A stretch of DNA of 57,152 nt from the NCBI GenBank assembly GCA_017467535.1, contig JAFUST010000100.1, positions 1 through 57,152 on the forward strand, written 5' to 3'. Source of the DNA: Prevotella sp. (GTDB lineage: Bacteria > Bacteroidota > Bacteroidia > Bacteroidales > Bacteroidaceae). The translations under genes and the position numbers were made by a program. This document shows, piece after piece, positions 7,819-16,375 of the stretch (positions are counted from its first letter, which is position 1; each line of letters opens with the position of its first letter). Below the pieces are notes generated by a model. It was not told where the DNA came from. It ran no database searches and saw nothing but the letters and a program-made list of their open reading frames with translations.

Positions 7819-10166
7819 GACGCTGGACCACCCTTCTCGCTATGGCTCTGACGCTGGTCTCGCAGGCACAAGATCTGCGGGAACTCTACCGCTACGACGA
7901 GACTAACAGTGCACTGGAGGGTCATACCACCCAGATACTGCAAGGGCGCGACGGGCTGCTGTGGATAGCCACCTGGAACGGGCTGTGCCGCTTCGACGGC
8001 TACGAGTTTGTGCAACTGAAGCCTCAGGCGGGCGATGGCTGCTCGATCTCCTCCGACCGGATACGCGACATCTGGCTGGCCGACGATGGCGACATCTACC
8101 TGCGGGCCGACGATGACATCTACCGCTTTGACACACGTACCTACCGCTTCAGCGACATGGCCGACGACGGGGAGCGGCAGCAGGCCGAGAACAGTCTGCT
8201 GAACCAGCCCACTCGCGGCAAACGCAAGAACGGCTTTTTCTATATCACCGACCAGCAGGGACTGGAGTGGCAGATCAGAGACGACGCCCTCTACTGCATG
8301 AGTCCCGTGGTGCGGCCTGCGCTGCCGCTGCCGATGGAGCAGAAGGCCATGGTGCGCTGCATACAGCGGGACAGCAAGGGGCGCGTGTGGGTGGCCACAA
8401 GAGACGATGCCACCGTCAGACTGCTGGACGGCGAGGGGCACCCCCTGGGCTATCTCTCAGCCAACGGCACGCTGACAGACCGTTGTCAGACGTTCGGCCA
8501 CGCTGTCTACTGCCTCACCGAGACTCGCAGCGGCCACCTCTTTTTAGGCACGAAGCCCGACGGACTCTTTCGTTTGACGGAGCAGGCGGAGGGGCGGTTT
8601 GCGGTGGAACCTGTCGGCGGGCTGAGCAACAATCAGGTGTATGGCATTGCCGAAGACCGCTGGGGACGGCTGTGGGTGGCCACGCTGGGTGGCGGCATCG
8701 CCTGCATAGAGCATCCCGAGGCGGCGCACCCGCAGGTGGTCAGCACATGGGCCGATTACCCCGCAAACCTCTGTCAGAGCGTGCGCCATATCCACATCAC
8801 CGGCGACACGCTCCTGGCCGCCACCACGGAGGGCCTGATTGTCGGAAAACTGACGGGAAACCTTCAAAAAATCCGATTCCATCGACACAGTAAAGAGCCC
8901 TACCGGCAGGACTGCCTGACCTGCAATGCCACGATGGACATCGCCGAGGACGCTGCGGGCCACCTGTTTGTGGCCACCGAGACGGGAGGCATCTGCGAGA
9001 TCATGTCCGACAATCTGCTGGCCGACACCCTCTCATTTCGTCACTACAACCTGCAAAACGGTCTGCTGCCCACTGACATGACGCTCAGCATGACGCCCGT
9101 GGCCGACGGGCGGTGGCTGGTGGTCTGTCCGAAGCAGATGGTCTACCTTGACACCAAGGCTGGCACCTACGAGAATCTGGATCATCACTTCTTTCACGAG
9201 ATACTGCGCTTCAGCGAGGCCCGTCCGCTGCTGACGGGCGACGGCCGCTGGCTGATTCCCACGCTGGAGGGAGCCGTGTGGCTGCCACTCGGCGAGATGC
9301 GCCGCAGCAACTACCAACCGCCGCTGCTGCTGACGAGCATCAGCACGCTGCACAAACAGGGACAGGGCGACACCGAGAACCTGGCCGTCACCATGCTCGA
9401 CACCCTGCGGCTCAGTCCTTCGGAGCGCAGCATCACTGTGCGCTTCTCCGCCCTCGACTACACCGACCCACAGGCCGTCAACTACCAGTTCCGACTGGAC
9501 AGCGAGGGCACCGACTGGACCAACCTGGGCCACAACCACAGCGTCACCCTGCTGGACCTGCGCCCCGGCACCTATCACCTCGCCATCCGCTCGACCAATA
9601 GCGACGGCACGTGGACCGACAACACCCGCACGCTGACCATCATCGTAGAGCCCACGTTCTGGGAAACGCCGTGGGCCGTGGTGCTCTTCATCGTGCTGGC
9701 ACTGGCCGTCGTGGGGAGCATCGTCTATACCTTATTATATATACGCCGCATCAAGCGCCGCCAGCAGGAGACCCTTGCCGCCTATCTGTCGCTTCTGGAA
9801 CAAATGGAGACCAAGGAGACACCGCAGCCGACGGAGCAGACCAGCGACCCCTTCATGCAGCAGGTACTGGCCTTCGTGGAGGCGAACATCAGCAACAGCG
9901 AGGTGGACGTGAACCAGATGGCTGAGGCCTGTGCCGTGAGCCGTTCGGTGCTGCAGCGCAAGATGAAGCAACTGATGGGTGTCTCGCCGGCCGACTTTTT
10001 GCGCGAGGCCCGCATCAAGCATGCCTGCCAACTGCTGAAAAATGCCGATTCTATCGTTGCCGATGTGGCCTATAAGTGTGGTTTCAACGATCCCAAGTAC
10101 TTCAGCCGCTGCTTCAAGCAGTCGGTGGGCGTCTCGCCCTCGGAGTATAAAAATCAGGTCAAATAG
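7815..10166 (+). CDS. Membrane-spanning propeller sensor fused to AraC DNA-binding domain
   Basis: A 783-residue regulator. A signal peptide (1-18) is followed by repeated two-component-regulator-type propeller blades (about 19-500, for example DGLLWIATWNGLCRFDG and WGRLWVATLGGG). A Y_Y_Y domain (about 533-612), one membrane helix (about 619-644) and a C-terminal AraC-type helix-turn-helix (about 678-782) complete it. Classical hybrid two-component systems of Bacteroides have the same sensor but add histidine kinase and receiver domains; both are missing here. Ligand binding outside must therefore be passed straight through the helix to DNA binding. Such HTCS-like sensors usually control neighbouring polysaccharide genes, and the next gene encodes a pectin esterase with its own promoter. 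Overlaps dusB by four bases. Confidence 0.88.
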   Translation: MRRWTTLLAMALTLVSQAQDLRELYRYDETNSALEGHTTQILQGRDGLLWIATWNGLCRFDGYEFVQLKPQAGDGCSISSDRIRDIWLADDGDIYLRADDDIYRFDTRTYRFSDMADDGERQQAENSLLNQPTRGKRKNGFFYITDQQGLEWQIRDDALYCMSPVVRPALPLPMEQKAMVRCIQRDSKGRVWVATRDDATVRLLDGEGHPLGYLSANGTLTDRCQTFGHAVYCLTETRSGHLFLGTKPDGLFRLTEQAEGRFAVEPVGGLSNNQVYGIAEDRWGRLWVATLGGGIACIEHPEAAHPQVVSTWADYPANLCQSVRHIHITGDTLLAATTEGLIVGKLTGNLQKIRFHRHSKEPYRQDCLTCNATMDIAEDAAGHLFVATETGGICEIMSDNLLADTLSFRHYNLQNGLLPTDMTLSMTPVADGRWLVVCPKQMVYLDTKAGTYENLDHHFFHEILRFSEARPLLTGDGRWLIPTLEGAVWLPLGEMRRSNYQPPLLLTSISTLHKQGQGDTENLAVTMLDTLRLSPSERSITVRFSALDYTDPQAVNYQFRLDSEGTDWTNLGHNHSVTLLDLRPGTYHLAIRSTNSDGTWTDNTRTLTIIVEPTFWETPWAVVLFIVLALAVVGSIVYTLLYIRRIKRRQQETLAAYLSLLEQMETKETPQPTEQTSDPFMQQVLAFVEANISNSEVDVNQMAEACAVSRSVLQRKMKQLMGVSPADFLREARIKHACQLLKNADSIVADVAYKCGFNDPKYFSRCFKQSVGVSPSEYKNQVK

Positions 10167-10231
10167 GTGGATTTTCGCGTCTCTCCACCTCGTTGACGCA
10201 TTTTTCGCCCTCACCTCTTTTATATTAGTCG

Positions 10232-10239
10232 TATCTTTG
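10232..10239 (+). promoter_or_regulatory. -7 promoter element for the pectin esterase gene
   Basis: TATCTTTG sits in an AT-rich patch between the regulator stop and the ATG at 10273, leaving a leader of about 27 nt. It is the likely target promoter of the adjacent AraC-type sensor. Confidence 0.6.
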
Positions 10240-10272
10240 CCGGCGGAAATCCTACTTAAAACAACTGCTTAT

Positions 10273-13200
10273 ATGAAGAAACTTATGTATGTGATGATGG
10301 CGCTGCTGCTGACCCTTTCGTCAGGCATGCAGGCCAAGAAGGTGCACACGTTGGGCGACTCGACGATGGCACCTTACGATGAATCGGCCACCAACACGCG
10401 CGGTTGGGGAATGTACTTCGGTAACTTCCTGACCAACGGTTGGACCAGCGTGAACTACGCCAAGGGCGGACGCGACTCGCGCGGCGGCTACAACGAACTC
10501 TGGCAGAACGCCAAGAACAACGTGGAGGCCGGCGACTACGTGCTCATCCAGTTTGCCCACAACGACGAGAAGTTCAACGGCGTGGACAATGAGGAACTGC
10601 AGGCCTACTACACCGCCAAGGGCGATGCCACGAATGCCGCCTCGGTGAAGAGTGACGGCCGCGGCACCGTGCCTTCGACGACCTACAAGAATTGGCTGAC
10701 GAAAATCGTCAACGAGGTGAAGGCCAAGGGCGCAACGCCCATTTTGGTGTCGGCTGTCTGCCGTTGCTACTTCGGCAGCGACAACAAGATTACCAAGGCC
10801 GGTCAGCACAACCTGGCCGACAAGTTTGACGCCCTGGTGAACGGCACGCTGAAGACGGGTCAGAAACTGACCACCGACGACCACTCGATGGACTACTCCT
10901 ACCAGATGGAGCAACTGGCCAAGGAACTGAACGTGGCCTTCATCGACATGACGAGTGCCACGAAGTCGCTCTACGAGAGTTACGGCACCTACGACAAGTG
11001 CTATGCCGCCATGTTCGACAAGGGTGGCGAGAAGGACAACACCCACTACAACACCACGGGTGCCCTGCTGGCAGCCCGCCTCTGCGCACAGTTGATGAAG
11101 GAGCAGGGTATCCTGACGGACAACATCAACGTGCCCACCGACCTCTCTATCTCTCCCGCCACGGCCGACATGGGTGATGGCTATCTGGGACAGTTTGCCA
11201 CGAAGGAACTGACGCTCAACGGCTTCGGTCTCGACCCCGCCACGGGTACCATCGGCATCACTGCCACCGAGGGCATCCTGCTCTCTACCGACAAGCAGAC
11301 TTGGGAAAACACGCTCACCTTCGACTATACTAACGGTACGCTGGTGAAGACCTTCTACGCCAAGGTGAACCTGACCGTGGCCGGTAGGTTCAACGGCACC
11401 GTGACGGCTACGCTGGGCAGCAAGAAGGTGGATGTGCCCCTCACCGTGAATGTGGTGGAATTGGGCGGTGGCGACCCATTCAGCGTGAAGTGGGCGCTGA
11501 CCAGCAAGAACGACCCCGAGATTGAAGGCAATGCGCTGGCCACGGCCACGAAGTATGAGGGCATGGGCACCTACGGTCTGCTCAACGGCTACGGCGCACT
11601 GATCGCCCCTGGCGATGGCAAGGGCGGCACCTGGGCTGCCGGTATCGACGACGTGCCCGGCCAGTATGTGCAGTTTGCCGTGACGGCTCCCGAGGGCAAG
11701 AAACTCGACATCAACCATATCGCCATGGCCATCAAGGCCCAGGGCGGCGGTTCGCTGCAGTGCCATGTCTACTATTCCACCGACGGCTTCGTCTCCCGCA
11801 AAACCCTGCTGTCGTCGGGCGTGCTCACCAGCACTGTCGTCAACATCGACGACAACACCGTGATGGCCAGCCTCGACGAGGGCGAGCAACTGCTGGTGCG
11901 CATCTATCCCTGGTCTACCAAGGAGGATAAGGGCCGCTGGATCTGTGTGCAGGATGTGGTGGTGAGCGGTCAGTCGAAAGATGCCGCCGGCGTGAACATC
12001 GAGGGCACGATCTCCTATAGCCTCAGTGCAGGCGGAAAGAATCAAGGCGACGATGCCGTCTTCGCCCCCACGGAACTGTCGGCAGGTTTTGCTGCCAAGA
12101 AGTGGACGGCCGGCAGTGCGCTGACGGTTGAGGGCACGAAGTCCTACCGCGGCGCAAGCGGCACGGCCAATATCCCCCAGACCCGTATCTATAACGGCAC
12201 CGGCGCAAGTTTTCCCGGTACTGCCACCAAGGACAACACCCTGACGCTGACCCTGACACCAGAGGACGGCTTTACGTTTGTGCCCACACAGGTCAGTTTC
12301 GAGGCCGCTCGCTATGGCACCGACGGTGGCAACATCAGTGCCAGCATCGGCGAGGGCGACGATGCGGTGGTGCTGGTGAGCAACGCTGCTGTCAACCGCG
12401 ACGGCAAGAGCCTGGCCGTCCAGTCGTTTTCCGAGGACATCAACGGTGTGACGGTCACTACCGACAAACCACTGAAACTGAACTTCTCGTTCCTCTCCCT
12501 GGGTAACAGTAAGGAGATGGGCCTTTCGAACGTGGTGATCAAAGGCACTCTCGTGGGTACTGCCGCTCAGACCACAAAATATGAACTGACTACCGCCGTG
12601 GAGCCTGCCGAGGCCGGCACCATAGAGGTGGAGCCCGACATGGCCTCCTACAAAGAGGGTACTACTGTGAAACTGACCGCCAAGCAGAACTTCGGCTTTC
12701 GCTTCAAGGAGTGGCAGGACGCCACCGGCGCCAAGGTGACGACCGACGCCGTGACCACCGTGACGATGGATGCAGCGAAAACCATGAAGGCCGTCTTCGA
12801 GACCGTGCCTGTCTATACCATCACCACCAAGGTGACCAACGATGCAGAGCGCTCGCTGGGCAGCATCACCCTGACCCCTAACGACCATGCCAACCGCTAT
12901 GAGGCCGGCACGGAGATCACTGCCACGGCCAACGAGAGCAAGATACTGAAGTTCATGCAGTGGACTGACGAGAACCAGAATGCCGGCACACAGGCCGTCC
13001 GCATGCTGACCGTCGACAAGGACATGGAGTTGGTGGCCAACTACGAGGTGCAGGACTTCATCGCCGTGTTTGATGCCAGCAGCATGCAGAGTTATGCCTA
13101 TACCACCACGTCGGGCTATCCCTTTTCGGCCGACCTGACCTGGGACGACAACCGCAATGCCAAGGCCAGCGTGGTGAAGGTGAAGGACGGTTCGCTGGCT

Positions 13201-15348
13201 TACACCAAGGATGGTGGCACCCCCGTGGTGCGCAATCGTGAGGGCGTGGTGCTCGCCGGCATCAACGGCCTCTACCAGAACGGCTACCGCACCACCGACA
13301 TCGCCTGGCAGTATGAGTTCTCTACCGTGGGCTTCACCACGGCTACGTTTACGGCCGACATGGCTGCCAAGAACATGGCCACCAAGAACTGGAAGGCCCT
13401 CGTCTCTACCGACGGCAAGACCTATGAGCCCATCAAGGGCGCAACCTGGGAGATGACCGCCAACAGCGTGAAGCCCCTGAGCATTGACCTGCCTGCCACG
13501 GCTATCGGCAAGGAGACCGTCTATCTGCGCATCACCGGCGACGGCACCGATCTGCTGTCGAGCAGTTATGCCTTCGACAAGACCTTCGACGGACTGGACT
13601 ACTGCGACCACTCTGAGAGCGGCGTGGGCAATGTCTACGTGCTGGGCACGGCTGAGGTCGTGGCCGACAACGACGCCCCCGTGGCCATCGGTCTGCTGCC
13701 TGCCGACGGCGCCAAGGACGTGAGCGCCACCGGTCGCATCACCATCTCCTACGACGAGCGCATCCTCTCGGCAGAGAGCACGGCGAAGGCTACCCTGCAG
13801 GGTAACGGCGAGACCAAGGAACTGTCGCCCGTATGGAGCAACCGCTCGGTGAGTTTCGACTACATGGCCTTGGCTTATGGTCAGACCTACACCTTCTCGA
13901 TGCCTGCCGGTTTCGTGCAGGACCGTTCGGGCAACAAGGGCGCTGCCGTCAGCATGACCTTCACCGTGATGGAGCGTCAGCAGCCGCAGGCTCGCCTCTA
14001 TGATGCCGTGGTGGCTCTGGACGGCACCGGCGACTACACCACCGTGCAGGCTGCCATCGATGCTGCTCCTGCCAACAGAGTGAAGCCCTGGCTCATCTTC
14101 ATCAAGAACGGCCAGTACAACGAGCATATCAATATTCCCGCCACGAAGCCCTATCTGCACCTCATCGGTCAGCAGCGCGACAAAACCGTCATCCTGGACG
14201 ATAAACTGAGCGGTGGCGACAATGCCCTGCACGTCAGCGTCGGTGCAACCGTGGTGGTGAATGCCGACAACACCTTCTTCGAGAACCTGACACTCGAGAA
14301 CTCCTATGGTCACGAGAAGCAGGAGGGCCCGCAGGCCCTGGCCCTGAACACCGTCGGCGACCGCATCGCCCTAAACGGCGTGGCCCTGCTCTCCTATCAG
14401 GATACCTGGATCACCTCCAGCAACCAGAAGGCCCGCCACTACATCAAGAACTCGATCATCGAGGGTGCCGTGGACTTCATTTACAACGGTGGTGATGTGT
14501 ATCTCGACGGCGACACGCTGGAGATCAACCGTCCCTCGGGCGGCTACATCGTGGCTCCCTGGCACAGCGAGGAGACCCGGTGGGGCTACGTGTTCCAGAA
14601 CAATGTCATCCGTCCGCGTGCCGGAGTGGATGTGAAGGATGTATGGCTCGGTCGTCCTTGGCACGGCACGCCCAAGACGGTGTTCATCAACACCCAGACC
14701 TTTGTGAACATCCCTGCCAAGGGCTGGTACAACACGATGGGCGGACTGCCCGAACTCTGGGCCGACTATGGCACCGTGGATGCCAACGGCAACCCCGTCA
14801 GCACCAAGGAGCGTGAGTCTTACTACTACTATTGGGCCGACGATGCCAAGACCCAGAAGGTGGAGAAGTATGATGTGAAGAACTACCTGACCGACGAGGA
14901 GGCAGCCCAGTACACCATCCAAAACGTGATGAGCGGCACCGACGGTTGGCAGCCCAACCTGCTGTGCGAGGCCTGCCAGGCTCCCGTCGTGAAGGCCAAT
15001 GGCGGCAAGATAGAGTGGGAGACCGTGCCCTATGCCATCTGCTATGTCATCACCAAGGGCGAGCAGGTCGTAGGATTCACCACGGAGACCAACTATGAGG
15101 CCGAGTCGGGTGCTGCCTATCGGGTGCAGGCCGTCAATGAGTATGGCGGACTGAGCCAGTACGGTGTGGCACCGGTCAGCACGGGTATCGATGCGCTGAC
15201 GTCAACGGCCAGCACTTCCTCTCCCGTTCAGTACTATACGCTCGACGGACGCCAGCACGACAAAGCCGCACTGAACGCTACGGTACGCGGCGGCGGTATC
15301 CTCATCGTCCGCATGGCCGACGGCAGTGTGCGCAAGGTGATGAAGTGA
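10273..15348 (+). CDS. Secreted CE12-type acetylesterase / CE8 pectin methylesterase multidomain protein
   Basis: A 1,691-residue secreted enzyme. After the signal peptide (MKKLMYVMMALLLTLSSGMQA) comes an SGNH/GDSL esterase of the rhamnogalacturonan-acetylesterase type: GDST near 28, the GGRDSRGGY block, FAHND near 95, and the DNTHYN Asp/His pair near 254. The middle (about 290-1240) holds several Ig-like and repeat modules, including two InlB-like repeats around 770-930 and a Big_5-like domain near 1140. A pectinesterase beta-helix spans about 1240-1525, with GDYTTVQAAID, YQDTW and AVDFIYNGGDVYLDG. The C-terminus ends with a short YYTLDGR...GGGILIVRMADG segment, as in many Prevotella secreted proteins. 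The two esterases together would strip acetyl and methyl groups from pectin. The start was chosen at the signal peptide; the open frame itself begins earlier. Confidence 0.88.
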   Translation: MKKLMYVMMALLLTLSSGMQAKKVHTLGDSTMAPYDESATNTRGWGMYFGNFLTNGWTSVNYAKGGRDSRGGYNELWQNAKNNVEAGDYVLIQFAHNDEKFNGVDNEELQAYYTAKGDATNAASVKSDGRGTVPSTTYKNWLTKIVNEVKAKGATPILVSAVCRCYFGSDNKITKAGQHNLADKFDALVNGTLKTGQKLTTDDHSMDYSYQMEQLAKELNVAFIDMTSATKSLYESYGTYDKCYAAMFDKGGEKDNTHYNTTGALLAARLCAQLMKEQGILTDNINVPTDLSISPATADMGDGYLGQFATKELTLNGFGLDPATGTIGITATEGILLSTDKQTWENTLTFDYTNGTLVKTFYAKVNLTVAGRFNGTVTATLGSKKVDVPLTVNVVELGGGDPFSVKWALTSKNDPEIEGNALATATKYEGMGTYGLLNGYGALIAPGDGKGGTWAAGIDDVPGQYVQFAVTAPEGKKLDINHIAMAIKAQGGGSLQCHVYYSTDGFVSRKTLLSSGVLTSTVVNIDDNTVMASLDEGEQLLVRIYPWSTKEDKGRWICVQDVVVSGQSKDAAGVNIEGTISYSLSAGGKNQGDDAVFAPTELSAGFAAKKWTAGSALTVEGTKSYRGASGTANIPQTRIYNGTGASFPGTATKDNTLTLTLTPEDGFTFVPTQVSFEAARYGTDGGNISASIGEGDDAVVLVSNAAVNRDGKSLAVQSFSEDINGVTVTTDKPLKLNFSFLSLGNSKEMGLSNVVIKGTLVGTAAQTTKYELTTAVEPAEAGTIEVEPDMASYKEGTTVKLTAKQNFGFRFKEWQDATGAKVTTDAVTTVTMDAAKTMKAVFETVPVYTITTKVTNDAERSLGSITLTPNDHANRYEAGTEITATANESKILKFMQWTDENQNAGTQAVRMLTVDKDMELVANYEVQDFIAVFDASSMQSYAYTTTSGYPFSADLTWDDNRNAKASVVKVKDGSLAYTKDGGTPVVRNREGVVLAGINGLYQNGYRTTDIAWQYEFSTVGFTTATFTADMAAKNMATKNWKALVSTDGKTYEPIKGATWEMTANSVKPLSIDLPATAIGKETVYLRITGDGTDLLSSSYAFDKTFDGLDYCDHSESGVGNVYVLGTAEVVADNDAPVAIGLLPADGAKDVSATGRITISYDERILSAESTAKATLQGNGETKELSPVWSNRSVSFDYMALAYGQTYTFSMPAGFVQDRSGNKGAAVSMTFTVMERQQPQARLYDAVVALDGTGDYTTVQAAIDAAPANRVKPWLIFIKNGQYNEHINIPATKPYLHLIGQQRDKTVILDDKLSGGDNALHVSVGATVVVNADNTFFENLTLENSYGHEKQEGPQALALNTVGDRIALNGVALLSYQDTWITSSNQKARHYIKNSIIEGAVDFIYNGGDVYLDGDTLEINRPSGGYIVAPWHSEETRWGYVFQNNVIRPRAGVDVKDVWLGRPWHGTPKTVFINTQTFVNIPAKGWYNTMGGLPELWADYGTVDANGNPVSTKERESYYYYWADDAKTQKVEKYDVKNYLTDEEAAQYTIQNVMSGTDGWQPNLLCEACQAPVVKANGGKIEWETVPYAICYVITKGEQVVGFTTETNYEAESGAAYRVQAVNEYGGLSQYGVAPVSTGIDALTSTASTSSPVQYYTLDGRQHDKAALNATVRGGGILIVRMADGSVRKVMK

Positions 15349-15350
15349 GA

Positions 15351-16262
15351 TTAATGCTTGATGTTCCGCGGGTGGTGCAACAGCACCTCCTCGCGGAGCG
15401 TCTGCATAGAGATATGTGTATAGATTTCGGTGGTGCCGATCGATTCGTGGCCCAGCAGTGCCTGGATAACGCGAAGGTCGGCACCGCCTTCCAGTAGGGC
15501 CGTGGCAAAGGAGTGGCGCAGTGTGTGGGGCGAGATGGTCTTCCGGATGCCTGCCTCCTCGGCCTGCCTCTTCAGCATGATGAGTATCATGGTGCGTGTC
15601 AGATGGGCGCCGCGGCGGTTCAAGAAGACATAATCCTCCTCGCCGGGCCTGATCTTCAGCGAATTGCGCCACGGCAGATAGTTGTCTATTTCCCTGAGTG
15701 CCCGTTCGGAGATAGGCACCAGACGCTCCTTCGACCCCTTTCCCATGATGCGCACGAAGCGTTCTTCGGCGTAGACCTGTGAGAACTGCAGGCCGACCAG
15801 TTCAGAGACACGGAGACCACAGGAGAAGAGCACCTCGATGATGGCGCGGTTGCGGTGGCCCTCGGGCTTCGACAAGTCGATGCTGTCCTCCAGTTTGTCC
15901 ACCTCCTGTGGCGTCAGGAACTCTGGCAGATGTTCGCCCACCACGGGCGATTCCAGCAGTTCCGTAGGGTCGCTGTCCATGTAGCCGTCCATGACGAGAA
16001 ACCGGTAGAACGAGCGCACGCCGCTCAGGATTCTGCACTGCGAGCGCGGCCCGATTCCGATGTCGTGCAGCCCGGCGGCAAAGGCCTGCAGGTCCTCCAG
16101 CGCAGCGTCGGCAGGCACCTTCGCCGTCTGCCCCAGAAACACCAGCAGTTTGTCCAGGTCGCGGCCATAGGCCTCCACCGTGTTTGCCGACATGCTGCGC
16201 TGCAGTTTCAGGTAGCGCAGGTAGTCGCGCCGCATCTTTTTGGTCTGTTCGTCCATCGTCAT
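15351..16262 (-). CDS. xerD: Site-specific tyrosine recombinase XerD
   Basis: A 303-residue chromosome dimer-resolution recombinase of standard XerC/D length. The SAM-like core-binding domain is at about 10-95, with LRYLKLQRSMSANTVEAYGRDL. The catalytic domain shows the Arg in FSCGLRVSELVGL, the Lys in GKGSKERLVP, SPHTLRHSFATALLEGGA, LGHESIGTTEIYTH and its tyrosine nucleophile. All catalytic residues are present, unlike the integrase at 55.8 kb. The calls XerC and XerD are hard to separate from sequence alone; the pattern LLGHESIGTTEIYTHI favours XerD. ATG 16256 is an alternative start. Confidence 0.9.
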   Translation of the reverse strand: MTMDEQTKKMRRDYLRYLKLQRSMSANTVEAYGRDLDKLLVFLGQTAKVPADAALEDLQAFAAGLHDIGIGPRSQCRILSGVRSFYRFLVMDGYMDSDPTELLESPVVGEHLPEFLTPQEVDKLEDSIDLSKPEGHRNRAIIEVLFSCGLRVSELVGLQFSQVYAEERFVRIMGKGSKERLVPISERALREIDNYLPWRNSLKIRPGEEDYVFLNRRGAHLTRTMILIMLKRQAEEAGIRKTISPHTLRHSFATALLEGGADLRVIQALLGHESIGTTEIYTHISMQTLREEVLLHHPRNIKH

Positions 16263-16278
16263 AGCCTGTTTTATGGTG

Positions 16279-16286
16279 CAAAATTA
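16279..16286 (-). promoter_or_regulatory. -7 promoter element for xerD
   Basis: TAATTTTG on the minus strand fits TAnnTTTG and lies 16 bp upstream of the xerD start. Confidence 0.55.
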
Positions 16287-16329
16287 AAAAAAACTCCCCA
16301 CAAGCAGCCCATGTTTTATGTTTTTTTTA

Positions 16330-16337
16330 TAAATTTG
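16330..16337 (+). promoter_or_regulatory. -7 promoter element for the M6 protease gene
   Basis: TAAATTTG on the plus strand, back to back with the xerD promoter. It ends 17 bp before the upstream ATG (16355) and 38 bp before the preferred one (16376). Confidence 0.55.
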
Positions 16338-16375
16338 CAGCCGAAATAGAAACGATGACCCATTCAGACGAGACA

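Noticed and set aside
7815-10166. Complete hybrid two-component system
   Set aside because: No H-box, ATP-binding N/G boxes or receiver aspartate are present between the membrane helix and the AraC domain.
10321-14313. A 1,330-codon open frame antisense to the pectin esterase gene
   Set aside because: It is the shadow of a GC-rich, strongly biased coding strand. Its translation is compositionally odd (His, Gly, Val rich) and has no domain, while the plus strand encodes clear enzyme motifs.
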